Source: Acidobacteria bacterium 37-71-11 (GTDB lineage: Bacteria > Acidobacteriota > Thermoanaerobaculia > Thermoanaerobaculales > Thermoanaerobaculaceae). From it: 11,881 nt of DNA. This document shows positions 1 to 7,730 of this stretch, one piece after another. The notes beneath the pieces are model-generated. The model was not told the origin of the DNA. It saw only the letters and a list, made by a program, of their open reading frames with translations, and did no database searches. The translations under genes and the position numbers were made by a program. Each line of letters starts with the position of its first letter. The first letter of the stretch is position 1. Location of the stretch: NCBI GenBank assembly GCA_002279285.1, contig NCBR01000099.1, positions 1 through 11,881 of the forward strand, in the 5' to 3' direction.

Positions 1-10
1 GGGCGCAGGC

Positions 11-16
11 TATCCT
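11..16 (+). promoter_or_regulatory. Possible -10 box (TATCCT) for the HD gene
   Basis: TATCCT matches the sigma-70 consensus TATAAT at four of six positions and lies in a locally AT-richer patch. Any -35 box would fall outside the window, so this cannot be tested here. If it is real, transcription would start near position 23 and the leader would contain the hairpin at 29-45. Confidence 0.2.
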
Positions 17-28
17 GAGTGATCGTTC

Positions 29-45
29 GGCCCGCGCCGCGGGCC
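29..45. repeat. GC-rich perfect inverted repeat (hairpin) upstream of the HD gene
   Basis: Two 8-base arms (GGCCCGCG and CGCGGGCC) pair perfectly around one central base, so a folded RNA would have about a 6-7 bp stem and a short loop. The hairpin ends four bases before the GGGAGGGG ribosome binding site. There is no T-run after it, so it is not a classical intrinsic terminator. It could be the end of an upstream transcript, a structure affecting translation of the HD gene, or a chance palindrome in GC-rich DNA. Confidence 0.4.
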
Positions 46-49
46 GCCG

Positions 50-57
50 GGAGGGGA
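50..57 (+). promoter_or_regulatory. Strong ribosome binding site of the HD gene
   Basis: GGGAGGGG lies just upstream of the ATG at 60, with only a few bases between. It contains GGAG and fixes the ATG at 60 as the start. Confidence 0.7.
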
Positions 58-59
58 CG

Positions 60-674
60 ATGACCGACGACCGCCTGCAGCGGCAGCTGCGCTTCATCCT
101 GGAGATCGACAAGCTCAAGGGCGTGCTGCGCCGCTCGTACCTCGTCGGGGCCGACCGGCGCGAGAACTCGGCCGAGCACTCCTGGCACGTGGCCGTGATG
201 GCCGTGGTGCTGGCCGAGCACGCCGGCGCCCCGGTGGACGTGGGGCGAGTCGTCACGATGCTCCTGGTGCACGACATCGTCGAGGTGGACGCGGGCGACA
301 CCTACGTCTACGACCCGGCCGGCGGCGCCGACAAGGCCGAGCGCGAGCACCGCGCCGCGGTGCGCCTCTTCGGACTCCTCCCCCCCGACCAGGGGGACGA
401 GCTGCGGGCGCTGTGGGAGGAGTTCGAGGCCGCGGCGAGCGCCGACGCGCGTTTCGCCGGCGCGCTCGACCGGCTGATGCCCGTGCTGCACAACGTCCAC
501 ACCGGCGGGAGGTCGTGGCGCGAGCACGGCATCACCGCCGACCGGGTGATCGCCCGTAACAGCCGGATGCGGGAGGGCTCCGAGGAGCTCTGGCGCTACG
601 CGCGGGCGCTGATCGAGGAGGCGGTGGCGGCGGGCACCCTGGCGCCGCCGGCGGACGCGCAACCTGCGGGCTGA
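60..674 (+). CDS. HD-domain phosphohydrolase, YfbR/HDDC2-like (probable 5'-deoxynucleotidase)
   Basis: A 204-residue cytosolic protein whose almost entire length is one HD domain of the HD_3 type (YfbR and HDDC2 relatives). Visible metal-site motifs are E-H-S-W-H at residues 39-43, the H71-D72 doublet followed by E75, the G-D pair at 79-80, and D137 in A-L-D-R-L. Their order and spacing match the family. Members characterised in other bacteria and in eukaryotes dephosphorylate deoxynucleoside 5'-monophosphates using a divalent metal, so a role in nucleotide-pool control is inferred; the substrate cannot be read from sequence. The Ala/Pro-rich last 15 residues are probably disordered. The start is fixed by a strong ribosome binding site. 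It lies 71 bp before addB on the same strand, but a TTGACA box in the gap suggests addB may have its own promoter. Other HD hydrolase activities, such as cyclic or polyphosphorylated nucleotides, are possible but less likely. Confidence 0.85.
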   Translation: MTDDRLQRQLRFILEIDKLKGVLRRSYLVGADRRENSAEHSWHVAVMAVVLAEHAGAPVDVGRVVTMLLVHDIVEVDAGDTYVYDPAGGADKAEREHRAAVRLFGLLPPDQGDELRALWEEFEAAASADARFAGALDRLMPVLHNVHTGGRSWREHGITADRVIARNSRMREGSEELWRYARALIEEAVAAGTLAPPADAQPAG

Positions 675-698
675 TTGCCGGCGGCGCCGGTGGCGGCA

Positions 699-728
699 TT
701 GACAGGCGCCCGGCTGCCGTGCTCGCAT
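699..728 (+). promoter_or_regulatory. Candidate sigma-70 promoter for addB-addA
   Basis: A perfect TTGACA hexamer at 699-704 is followed, with an 18-base spacer, by TCGCAT at 723-728, which keeps the first T and final AT of the -10 consensus. The -35 is convincing and the -10 is weak. A start site near 735 would exclude the GTG at 719 as translation start and leave a very short leader before the GTG at 746. A weak imperfect hairpin (arms TGCCG at 676-680 and CGGCA at 694-698) lies just upstream and might separate the HD transcript, but it has no T-tract. Confidence 0.4.
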
Positions 729-745
729 GCCGCGGGGGACGCCGG

Positions 746-3700
746 GTGAGCGAGGGGAGCCGCACCGCCGGCGCCGGCGGGCGCGTCAAGGTCGCCCGCG
801 GTGCGCGCGCCGTCGAGGCGCTGCTGCTGGCCGACATCGAAGCGTTGTTGGCCACGGCGGAGGCCGATCACCGCCTGCTGGCGCAGCCGGTGGTGGTCGT
901 CGTCCCCTCGCGCTCGCTCCGCCTCCACGTGTCGGCGGCCGTGGTGGCCGCGCGCGGGCGTTCGGCGGCGGGGATCGAGGTCCTCACGCTGCACGGCCTC
1001 GCCTCCGAGGTGGCGGCGCGCTGCGGCGAGCGCCGCCGGCCGGGGCGGCAGCTCCTCGCGGTGCTCGTGGGCCGCTTCGCCCGGCGCGAGCCGGCCCTCG
1101 CGCGGCTCGCCTCCGGTTTCGAGGACGGCGAGCTTCCGGTCGCGGCGACGGTGCGCGACCTGCTCGACGCCGGTCTGACGCCGGAGGGCGCCGAGGCGGC
1201 CGGCGAGTTGCTCGCGGGCCACCCCGACGCCGCCGAGCGGACTCGCGCCGAAGCGCTCGTCCGCATCGCCTCCGGCGTGGCGTTTGCCCTGGATGCGGGA
1301 GGCCTCGACCTTCCCGGCGACCTGCTAAGGCGGGCCGCGCGGCGGATCGCGGACGAGCCTGACCGCGCGCTGCCGGCGCGGGCGGTGCTGGTCCACGGTT
1401 TCGCCGACGCCACCGGGGTCGCGACCGACCTCGTCGAGGCGCTGGTGCGGCACCGCGGCGCGTGGGTCTACCTGGACGAGCCCCCCGACCCGGCCGAGTC
1501 GTCGCGCCCCGATCTCGGCGTCGCCTTCGGCCGGCGCTTTGCCGAACGGCTGCAGGGGGCGGCGTCGGTCGAGCGGGACGCCGCTTTCCAGGCCGCGCCG
1601 CGCCGGCTGGCACTCGTCGGCGCGCCCGGCGGAGAGGCCGAGGTGCGCGAGGTGGCGCGGAGGGTCCGCGCGCTCCTCGACGCCGGCACGGCAGCGCAGC
1701 AAATCGGGGTGGTGGCGCGCGACCTGGCGCCGTACGCGCGGCCGATCCACCGCCACTTCGGCCGCCTGGCGATCCCGTTCGCCATGCTCGACGGCCCGGG
1801 GTCGAGCGATGCCGGGACGCGCCGCGCCCGCGCTCTCGTCGAGCTGCTGCGGCACGGGGCCGCGGCCCCGGCCGACAGCTGGCTGGCCGCGGCGGGCGAG
1901 GGTTCGGAGTTCGACCTCCGGCTGGCGCTGCACGCCTGCGGTGCGGCCCGCCTCCGCGACGTTGCGGCGCTCGACCCGGCGGAGGTGCTCGACGGCAACG
2001 GCGGGCTGCCGCTGCCGGTGCGGACCGGGCTCTCGGTCCTGACCGGCGATGGGGACGGCCCGGACGAGGAGGAGACCGCCGTCGCCCCCCACCGCCGCCT
2101 CCCCGGCGCTCGCCTGCGCCGGGCGGTCGCGCGCGCCGCCGCGCTCGTGGCGCGGCTCGACGACTGGCCGGAGGAGGCCACGCTCGCCGTGCACGTCCGC
2201 CGCCTGCGCCGCATGCTCGCGGGCGACCTCGCCTTCCGGGACGAGGCGCCCGGCACGGCGGCGGTGGCCGGCGTGGTGGCGGCGGTGGCGGCCGAGCTGC
2301 CCGACGGCTTTTGGCTCGCCCGCGACGAATTCCTCCTCGTGGTGCGGCGTGGACTGGCGGCGGTCGGGGGCGCGCCCCTCGGCGGCGCCGGCGGCGGCGT
2401 GCAGGTACTTTCGGTGACCGCGGCGCGGGCGCGGACGTTCGGGCATCTCTTCGTCGTCGGCCTCAACCGTGACGCATTCCCGCGCCAGGTGCGCGAGGAC
2501 CCGCTCCTCCCCGACCGGCTGCGGCTCGCGCTCGCCGCGCTGCTGCCGGACATCCCGATCAAGCGCGGCGGCCTCGACGAGGAGCGCTTCCTCTTCGCGG
2601 AGCTGGTCTCCGCCGCGGAGGAGGTGACGCTCTCGTGGCAGGCGTGCGACGACGACGGCAGGGTGCGGCCGGCGTCGCCGCTGCTGGAGCGGCTCCGCCT
2701 CGTGGCCCACCTCGCCGAGCCGGTGCTCGCCCCGCCGGCGGTCGCCGTGACGCCGGTCGGCGACCTGCGCCCGGCGCACGAGCACGCCGTGCTGGCGGGT
2801 ATGCACGCGTCGCGCGCGGCGTTCGCCGCCGCGTTCGCGGTCGCCTGCCGCGAGGCCGGCGGCCTCGCTTCGGCCGCCGGGCGCCTCGCCGTACTCGACG
2901 AACTCGATCCGGAGCGCGGCACGCCCGCGGGGCGGGCGCGGGCGCGGGAGCTCGGGCCGTACTTCGGCTTCGTCGGAGCGCCGCTCGCCGCGGCCGATCC
3001 CCGGCGCCGCGAACTCGCGCTCACCACCGCCGAGCAAGTGGCGGCGTGCCCATGGCAGGCGTTCCTCCAGCGCCTGTTGCACCTCGAGCCGTCTCCCGAC
3101 GCGCTCGCGCCCCCCCCCGGGATGGACCGCGCGACGGTCGGGACGGCGGTGCACCGCGTGCTGGAGCGCATCGTGCGCGAGGCCGCCCCAGGCCCCCCGG
3201 CGACGCTGGCCGAGGCGCTGGCCGCGTCGCCGGTGGCGGTCGTTTGGCCGGGGACCGAAGCGCTGCGCGCGATCGTCCGCGACGTCTGCGCGCGCCTCGC
3301 TCGCGAGACCGGACTCGCGCTGCCGGGCCTCGACCGCGTGCTCGCGCGACAGGCGGCGCCGCTGCTCGAGTCGGCGCGTCGCCTTGCCTGGCCTGCGATA
3401 GGCGCGGCGCTGGTCACCGGGGCGGAGGTGGCCGGGTCGCTCGCGCTGCGGACGGACAACGGCGAGCGCGTGCTCGCGTTCCGCGTTGACCGCGTCGATG
3501 CTGCGGACGGCGGCATCGTGCTGACCGACTTCAAGACGGGGAAGCCGTTCTCGACGGCAAAGAAGGAGGCGACGCGCCGGCGCCACCTGCTGCGCGCGGT
3601 CAGCCGCGGCGAGGCGCTGCAGGCCGCCGCCTACGCGCTGGCGGCCGGGCCGGGCGCCGAGGGGCGCTACCTCTTCCTGCGCCCTGACCTCGACGCCGAA

Positions 3701-4033
3701 GCCGCGGCGGCCGTCGTGAGGAAGGACGACGGCGAGTTCGTCACGGCGTTCGAGGCGGCCGCCGGGGCGGTGGTAAGCGTGTGGGACCGGGGCGCCCTAT
3801 TTCCACGTCTCGAAGAGCCGGATGAGGGCAACGAGCCGCGGCGCTGCTCGAGCTGCGAGGTGCGCGACGCCTGCCTGCGCGGCGACAGCGGATCGCGCCG
3901 CCGCCTGGCGCTGTGGGCCGCCGTAAACGCGGACGCGGACGACCTCTCCGAAGCCGAGGCGGCGCTGCTCGGGGTCTGGCGCCTGCACGCGAAGGCGTCG
4001 GGCGGGCGAGCCGCCGGGGAGGACGAGGGATGA
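746..4033 (+). CDS. addB: AddB-like subunit of the AddAB helicase-nuclease (Fe-S PD-(D/E)XK nuclease)
   Basis: About 1095 residues (AddB is usually near 1000-1170). The N-terminal two thirds is a UvrD-like helicase fold with no Walker A. A degenerate motif V-like stretch (V-T-A-A-R-A-R-T-F, then V-G-L-N-R-D-A-F-P) sits near residues 552-578. This fits an inactive helicase module, which in studied AddAB enzymes recognises the Chi hotspot. The C-terminal third is a RecB-family nuclease: H803 in G-T-A-V-H-R, D915 in R-V-D-R-V-D, the D928-F-K930 motif, and Q959/Y963. Cys768 (A-C-P-W) and the cluster Cys1034, Cys1037 and Cys1043 (C-x2-C-x5-C) are the four ligands expected for the AddB 4Fe-4S staple. 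It acts with AddA on double-strand DNA ends before RecA loading. An in-frame GTG at 719 would add nine residues. GTG at 746 is preferred because GGGGGA lies just upstream and a promoter-like TTGACA at 699 would place 719 before the transcript start. Its 3' end overlaps addA by ATGA. A nine-C tract at 3110-3118 lies in the linker before the nuclease. Confidence 0.88.
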   Translation: MSEGSRTAGAGGRVKVARGARAVEALLLADIEALLATAEADHRLLAQPVVVVVPSRSLRLHVSAAVVAARGRSAAGIEVLTLHGLASEVAARCGERRRPGRQLLAVLVGRFARREPALARLASGFEDGELPVAATVRDLLDAGLTPEGAEAAGELLAGHPDAAERTRAEALVRIASGVAFALDAGGLDLPGDLLRRAARRIADEPDRALPARAVLVHGFADATGVATDLVEALVRHRGAWVYLDEPPDPAESSRPDLGVAFGRRFAERLQGAASVERDAAFQAAPRRLALVGAPGGEAEVREVARRVRALLDAGTAAQQIGVVARDLAPYARPIHRHFGRLAIPFAMLDGPGSSDAGTRRARALVELLRHGAAAPADSWLAAAGEGSEFDLRLALHACGAARLRDVAALDPAEVLDGNGGLPLPVRTGLSVLTGDGDGPDEEETAVAPHRRLPGARLRRAVARAAALVARLDDWPEEATLAVHVRRLRRMLAGDLAFRDEAPGTAAVAGVVAAVAAELPDGFWLARDEFLLVVRRGLAAVGGAPLGGAGGGVQVLSVTAARARTFGHLFVVGLNRDAFPRQVREDPLLPDRLRLALAALLPDIPIKRGGLDEERFLFAELVSAAEEVTLSWQACDDDGRVRPASPLLERLRLVAHLAEPVLAPPAVAVTPVGDLRPAHEHAVLAGMHASRAAFAAAFAVACREAGGLASAAGRLAVLDELDPERGTPAGRARARELGPYFGFVGAPLAAADPRRRELALTTAEQVAACPWQAFLQRLLHLEPSPDALAPPPGMDRATVGTAVHRVLERIVREAAPGPPATLAEALAASPVAVVWPGTEALRAIVRDVCARLARETGLALPGLDRVLARQAAPLLESARRLAWPAIGAALVTGAEVAGSLALRTDNGERVLAFRVDRVDAADGGIVLTDFKTGKPFSTAKKEATRRRHLLRAVSRGEALQAAAYALAAGPGAEGRYLFLRPDLDAEAAAAVVRKDDGEFVTAFEAAAGAVVSVWDRGALFPRLEEPDEGNEPRRCSSCEVRDACLRGDSGSRRRLALWAAVNADADDLSEAEAALLGVWRLHAKASGGRAAGEDEG
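3110..3118 (+). repeat. C9 homopolymer inside addB
   Basis: Nine consecutive C residues encode part of a Pro-rich linker between the first Fe-S cysteine (residue 768) and the nuclease histidine (residue 803) of AddB. The frame is intact here. Such a tract is prone to slippage and to sequencing error. A one-base change would cut off the nuclease domain and disturb the coupled addA start. Confidence 0.7.
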
Positions 4034-7000
4034 GCGCCGGCCCGCCGCTCGACGCGTTGCGCACCGCCGACGCCGAGGCGCGGCGCCGGTCGCAGACCTC
4101 GTTCGAGCGCCCGCTCGTGCTCGAGGCCGGCGCCGGCACCGGGAAGACCGCGACGCTGGTGGCGCGGGTCGTCGCCTGGTGCCTGGGCCCCGGGTGGCGG
4201 CGGGCGGCCTCCGAACTGGCCGCGCAGCAGCAGCGCTCGGGGAAGGGCGAGGCGCTGGGAGCCGAGAGGATCGCGGCTCGGGTGCTGGACGGCGTGGTCG
4301 CGATCACCTTCACCGAGGCCGCCGCCGCCGAGATGGCGAGCCGGGTGGCGCTAGGCCTCGCCGAGGTCGAGCGCGGCGCGATGCCCAAGGGTTTGCTCGC
4401 CGAGGCGCTCGCCGGCGCGGACGGCGACGAGCGGCCGCGGGCGGCGGCACTGCTCGTCGCTCTCGACCATCTCGTGGTGGCCACGATCCACGCCTTCTGC
4501 CGCCGTCTCCTCGCGGACGCCCCGCTCGCGGCCGGGCTCCACCCCGCGTTTGCCGTGGACGCCGACGGCCGGGCCCTCGAGGAGGTTGCGCGGGAGACCG
4601 TCGAGGCGGCGTTCCGTGCCGCGCTGGGGCGGCCCGAGGAAGGGCCGCTCGTTGCCCTCGCGGTGCGTGGCTTCGGCCCGGCGGAGCTGGCGGCCGCGCT
4701 CGTCGACCTGGCGGATGTTGGCGTGCCGCCGGAGGCGCTCGCCGCGTCCCCGCTCGCGCCCGAGGCGGTCGCAACGCTGGTGCAGGAGGTGCGCGCGCAG
4801 GCGGCTGCCGTCGCCGCGCTCGTCGCCCCCCGGGTGGGCCGACTGCGGAAGAACGCCAACGCGATCCCGATTGCGAGCGGCTGCGAGGCGCTCACGCGGG
4901 CGGGCCTCAAGACGCTCGAGGAGCTGAGAGTGGCGGTGGCGGCTGCGCTGCCGGAGAACCTCGCGGGGCGCCTCGAGGAGTGGGGCCGGGGCAAGATCGA
5001 GGGCGGCGAGGCGGCGGCGTTCGTGGATGTCGCTGCCGAGCTGCGGGAGCCGGCTGGCCGCCTCGCCGCGCTCGCGCGCCACGCCGCCCGCCTCGACCCC
5101 GAGCTGCTCGAGACCGCGTGGCAGGCGCTCGTTCCGCTCTATGCGCAGCTCGATCGCACGATGCGCTCGCGCGGCGCCGAGACGTTCGCCGCGCTGCTGC
5201 GCGACGCGCGCGAGTTGCTGGCACGGCAGCCGGCGGTGCGGGCCGGGGTGCGGGCGGGGATGACGCAGCTGCTCGTCGACGAGTTCCAGGACACGGATCG
5301 GTTGCAGTGCGACATCCTGCGCCTGCTTGCCCTCGACGGCGTGCCCGGCGAGCGGCCCGGCCTGTTCCTGATCGGAGACCCGAAGCAGTCGATCTACGGC
5401 TGGCGCAACGCCGACCTGGCGGCGTACGACGGTTTCCTCGACCTGGTGCGAGGCAGCGGCGGCGAGGTCATGGGCCTTTCCGTCAACTTCCGCTCGCTGC
5501 CCCCGATCCTCGATGAGGTGCGGCGGGTGGTGGAGCCGGCGATGGTGCGGCAGGACGGCGTTCAGCCGGCGTTCCAGCCACTGCTCCCGAGTCCGGAGCG
5601 CGCCGCGGCGCTGCCGGCCCGCGGCGGCCGCCGCGCCCCGGTGGAGCACTGGGTGTCGTGGGAGCCGGACGAAGGTTCGGAAGGGTTTGGCAGAACCACC
5701 GCACAGAACGCCGCGGAGATCGAAGCGCGCGCGCTCGCGGCCGACATCCGCGAGGTCCACGCCGAGGGCGTCCCTTGGCGGGAGTTCGGCGTGCTGCTGC
5801 GAACCGCCGGGGCGCTCGACGTCGTCGTCTGGGCGCTGCGCGACGCCGGCGTCCCGCACGTCGTGGAGCGCGACCGCTCGTACTACCGCCGACGGGAGAT
5901 CATCGAGGCGGCGGCGCTCGTCCGCGCGGTTCTCGACCCCGGCGACCACCTGGCGCTGGTCACGGTGCTGCGCTCGAGCCTCGTCGGCGTGCCCGACGCC
6001 GCGCTCGTCCCTCTGTGGGCGCGCACGTTTCCCGACCGCGTCGCCGAGCTCACGACGCCGAACGCGGCCGAACTCGATCGGCTGACGGCGCTGGTGGCGG
6101 AAGCGAGCGGCGCGCTCCCCACTGGGATCCCGGGCCTGGCGCGCGTGCAGGGGTGGGAGCGCAACCTGACGGCGTTCTTGGAACAGCTGGCGCAGCTGCG
6201 CCGCTCGTTCGCGAGCGAGCCCGCGGCGGTCTTCGTCGAGCGGCTGCGCACCGCGACGCTGTTCGAGGCGAGCGAGGCGGCGCGAACCCTGGGGGCGTAC
6301 CGGATCGCGAACCTCGACCGTTTCTTCCGCACGCTGTTGGAGGCGATCGAGGCCGGCGGCGAGCCGCAGGCGGTTTTGCGCGGTTTGCGGTCGAACGTTG
6401 CGCAGGCGCGCGAGGCCCAGGAGGGGCGGCCGCTCACGGCGGCCGAGGACGCCGTGCGGGTGATGACGATCCACAAGGCGAAGGGGTTGGACTTCGCATA
6501 CGTCTACCTGATTCAGACCCACCGCGAGGCGCGCGGCGACGGCCGGCTCGGCACCGACGCCGAGGAGATCGGCGGCCGCTTCGAGTACGCCTTGCTGGGC
6601 GCCCCCACCCCGGGCTGGCACGCCGTGGAGACGAGGCGGCGGCGGGTCGAGGCCGCGGAGCTCGTGCGGACGCTGTACGTCGGCATGACGCGAGCGAAGG
6701 ACCGGCTCGTGGTGGCGGGAAACTGGCGGCTCGACCCGGTAGACCCGACTCGGCCACCGCGCTCGCACATGGACGTGCTGGCCCGTCGGGCGCCGTCCGA
6801 GGGGCTCGGGATGATCGCCACGGGGCTGCTCGCCGGGGGCGGCCGCCACGCCGACCGGGACGGGGCGCGCTGGGTTTTCCCCGCGCTGGGCGGGACGGGA
6901 AACGGCGCCGCCGCGACCGCCGCGGTGACACCCCCGCTCGCCGCCCCGGAACACGTCGCGCGCGACGCCGAGCGGCTGGCGGGACTGCGGGCCGAGGCCG

Positions 7001-7671
7001 CCGCCCGTATGACGACGGCGTTCTCCGCCCCCGCCTCGGAGGAGGCGCACCGCCGGCTGCGCGAACTGCTGGACGAATCCGCGGCGGATCCGGCTGGCGA
7101 GAGCGCCGGGGCCGCGCCGGGGCGCGCCGGAGAGGGCGGCGCGTCGCCCGCGTCGGCGGCCGGAGCGGCGGTCCACCGCGTCCTGGAGACGCTCGATCTC
7201 GGCGCGGAAATCGGCGGCCAGCTCGCCGCCGCCCGCGGATCGCTCGCCGCGCTGGTAGAGGGGTGGATCGGGCCGGAGGGACGGCGCGAGGCCGAGCGCC
7301 GGGCCGCGGAGGTCCTCGCCCGTTTGGCCGGCGGCCCACTACTCGGCCGCCTGGGCGCGATCGCGCCGCACGTGGTGGCGCGCGAGCTCGCGGTCCTCCT
7401 CCCGCCCGGCGAGGGCGCGGCCGCGCCGGCCGGCTTCGTCTCCGGGGCGATCGACCTGCTCTACCGCGACCCGGACACCGGCGGCCTCGTCGTCGCCGAC
7501 TACAAGACCGACGATGTGACCGGTGCCGCCCCGCTCGACGCCAGGGCCGCCGGCTACGCGTCGCAGGGCGCCGTCTACCGGCGCGCCATCCAGGAGGCGT
7601 TGGGCCTGCCGCGGCCGCCGCGCTTCGAGTTGTGGTTCCTGCAGGCCGGCGCCATCGTCTCCGTTTCCTGA
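4030..7671 (+). CDS. addA: AddA: UvrD/RecB-type ATP-dependent helicase-nuclease subunit
   Basis: 1213 residues, close to the usual 1150-1250 for AddA. All superfamily 1A helicase motifs are visible: Walker A G-A-G-T-G-K39-T, motif Ia T-F-T-E-A-A, the H-A-F-C-R element, motif II D417-E-F-Q-D-T, motif III G-D450-P-K-Q-S-I-Y-G-W-R, N486-F-R-S, motif V T813-I-H-K-A-K-G-L-D-F, and motif VI Y883-V-G-M-T-R-A-K-D. A Gly/Ala/Ser-rich linker (about 1010-1045) tethers a RecB-type nuclease: H1049, D1142 in G-A-I-D-L, D1157-Y-K1159, and Q1179/Y1183. Both activities therefore look intact. With AddB it should unwind and resect double-strand DNA ends and hand the 3' strand to RecA. The start is the ATG at 4030, which overlaps the addB stop as ATGA and follows GGACGAGGG; the frame is open further upstream to 3913 but that part lies inside addB. 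Translational coupling suggests equal subunit supply. RecB is the main alternative, but the addB partner and the lack of recC/recD here favour AddA. Confidence 0.93.
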   Translation: MSAGPPLDALRTADAEARRRSQTSFERPLVLEAGAGTGKTATLVARVVAWCLGPGWRRAASELAAQQQRSGKGEALGAERIAARVLDGVVAITFTEAAAAEMASRVALGLAEVERGAMPKGLLAEALAGADGDERPRAAALLVALDHLVVATIHAFCRRLLADAPLAAGLHPAFAVDADGRALEEVARETVEAAFRAALGRPEEGPLVALAVRGFGPAELAAALVDLADVGVPPEALAASPLAPEAVATLVQEVRAQAAAVAALVAPRVGRLRKNANAIPIASGCEALTRAGLKTLEELRVAVAAALPENLAGRLEEWGRGKIEGGEAAAFVDVAAELREPAGRLAALARHAARLDPELLETAWQALVPLYAQLDRTMRSRGAETFAALLRDARELLARQPAVRAGVRAGMTQLLVDEFQDTDRLQCDILRLLALDGVPGERPGLFLIGDPKQSIYGWRNADLAAYDGFLDLVRGSGGEVMGLSVNFRSLPPILDEVRRVVEPAMVRQDGVQPAFQPLLPSPERAAALPARGGRRAPVEHWVSWEPDEGSEGFGRTTAQNAAEIEARALAADIREVHAEGVPWREFGVLLRTAGALDVVVWALRDAGVPHVVERDRSYYRRREIIEAAALVRAVLDPGDHLALVTVLRSSLVGVPDAALVPLWARTFPDRVAELTTPNAAELDRLTALVAEASGALPTGIPGLARVQGWERNLTAFLEQLAQLRRSFASEPAAVFVERLRTATLFEASEAARTLGAYRIANLDRFFRTLLEAIEAGGEPQAVLRGLRSNVAQAREAQEGRPLTAAEDAVRVMTIHKAKGLDFAYVYLIQTHREARGDGRLGTDAEEIGGRFEYALLGAPTPGWHAVETRRRRVEAAELVRTLYVGMTRAKDRLVVAGNWRLDPVDPTRPPRSHMDVLARRAPSEGLGMIATGLLAGGGRHADRDGARWVFPALGGTGNGAAATAAVTPPLAAPEHVARDAERLAGLRAEAAARMTTAFSAPASEEAHRRLRELLDESAADPAGESAGAAPGRAGEGGASPASAAGAAVHRVLETLDLGAEIGGQLAAARGSLAALVEGWIGPEGRREAERRAAEVLARLAGGPLLGRLGAIAPHVVARELAVLLPPGEGAAAPAGFVSGAIDLLYRDPDTGGLVVADYKTDDVTGAAPLDARAAGYASQGAVYRRAIQEALGLPRPPRFELWFLQAGAIVSVS

Positions 7672-7717
7672 CCAGCCCGGATGCGCGAGGACGCCGGTTG
7701 TATGGCAAGATGCGCAC

Positions 7718-7724
7718 GGAGGGG
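7718..7724 (+). promoter_or_regulatory. Ribosome binding site supporting a TTG start for the GNAT gene
   Basis: GGAGGGG stands six bases before the TTG at 7731, an ideal distance. The upstream in-frame ATG at 7710 has no purine-rich site before it and would place this sequence inside the coding region. This favours TTG initiation. Confidence 0.6.
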
Positions 7725-7730
7725 ATCACT

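Noticed and set aside
676..698. Intrinsic terminator after the HD gene
   Set aside because: Only a five-base outer stem with a long loop and no T-tract can be drawn.
1325..3586. Long minus-strand open frame (753 codons) opposite addB
   Set aside because: It is Arg/Ala/Gly-rich with no recognisable motif and lies opposite a clear nuclease gene. Long antisense frames are expected at this GC content.
4351..7176. Long minus-strand open frame (941 codons) opposite addA
   Set aside because: The opposite strand carries all helicase and nuclease motifs of AddA, while this frame has Arg/His-rich composition without domains.
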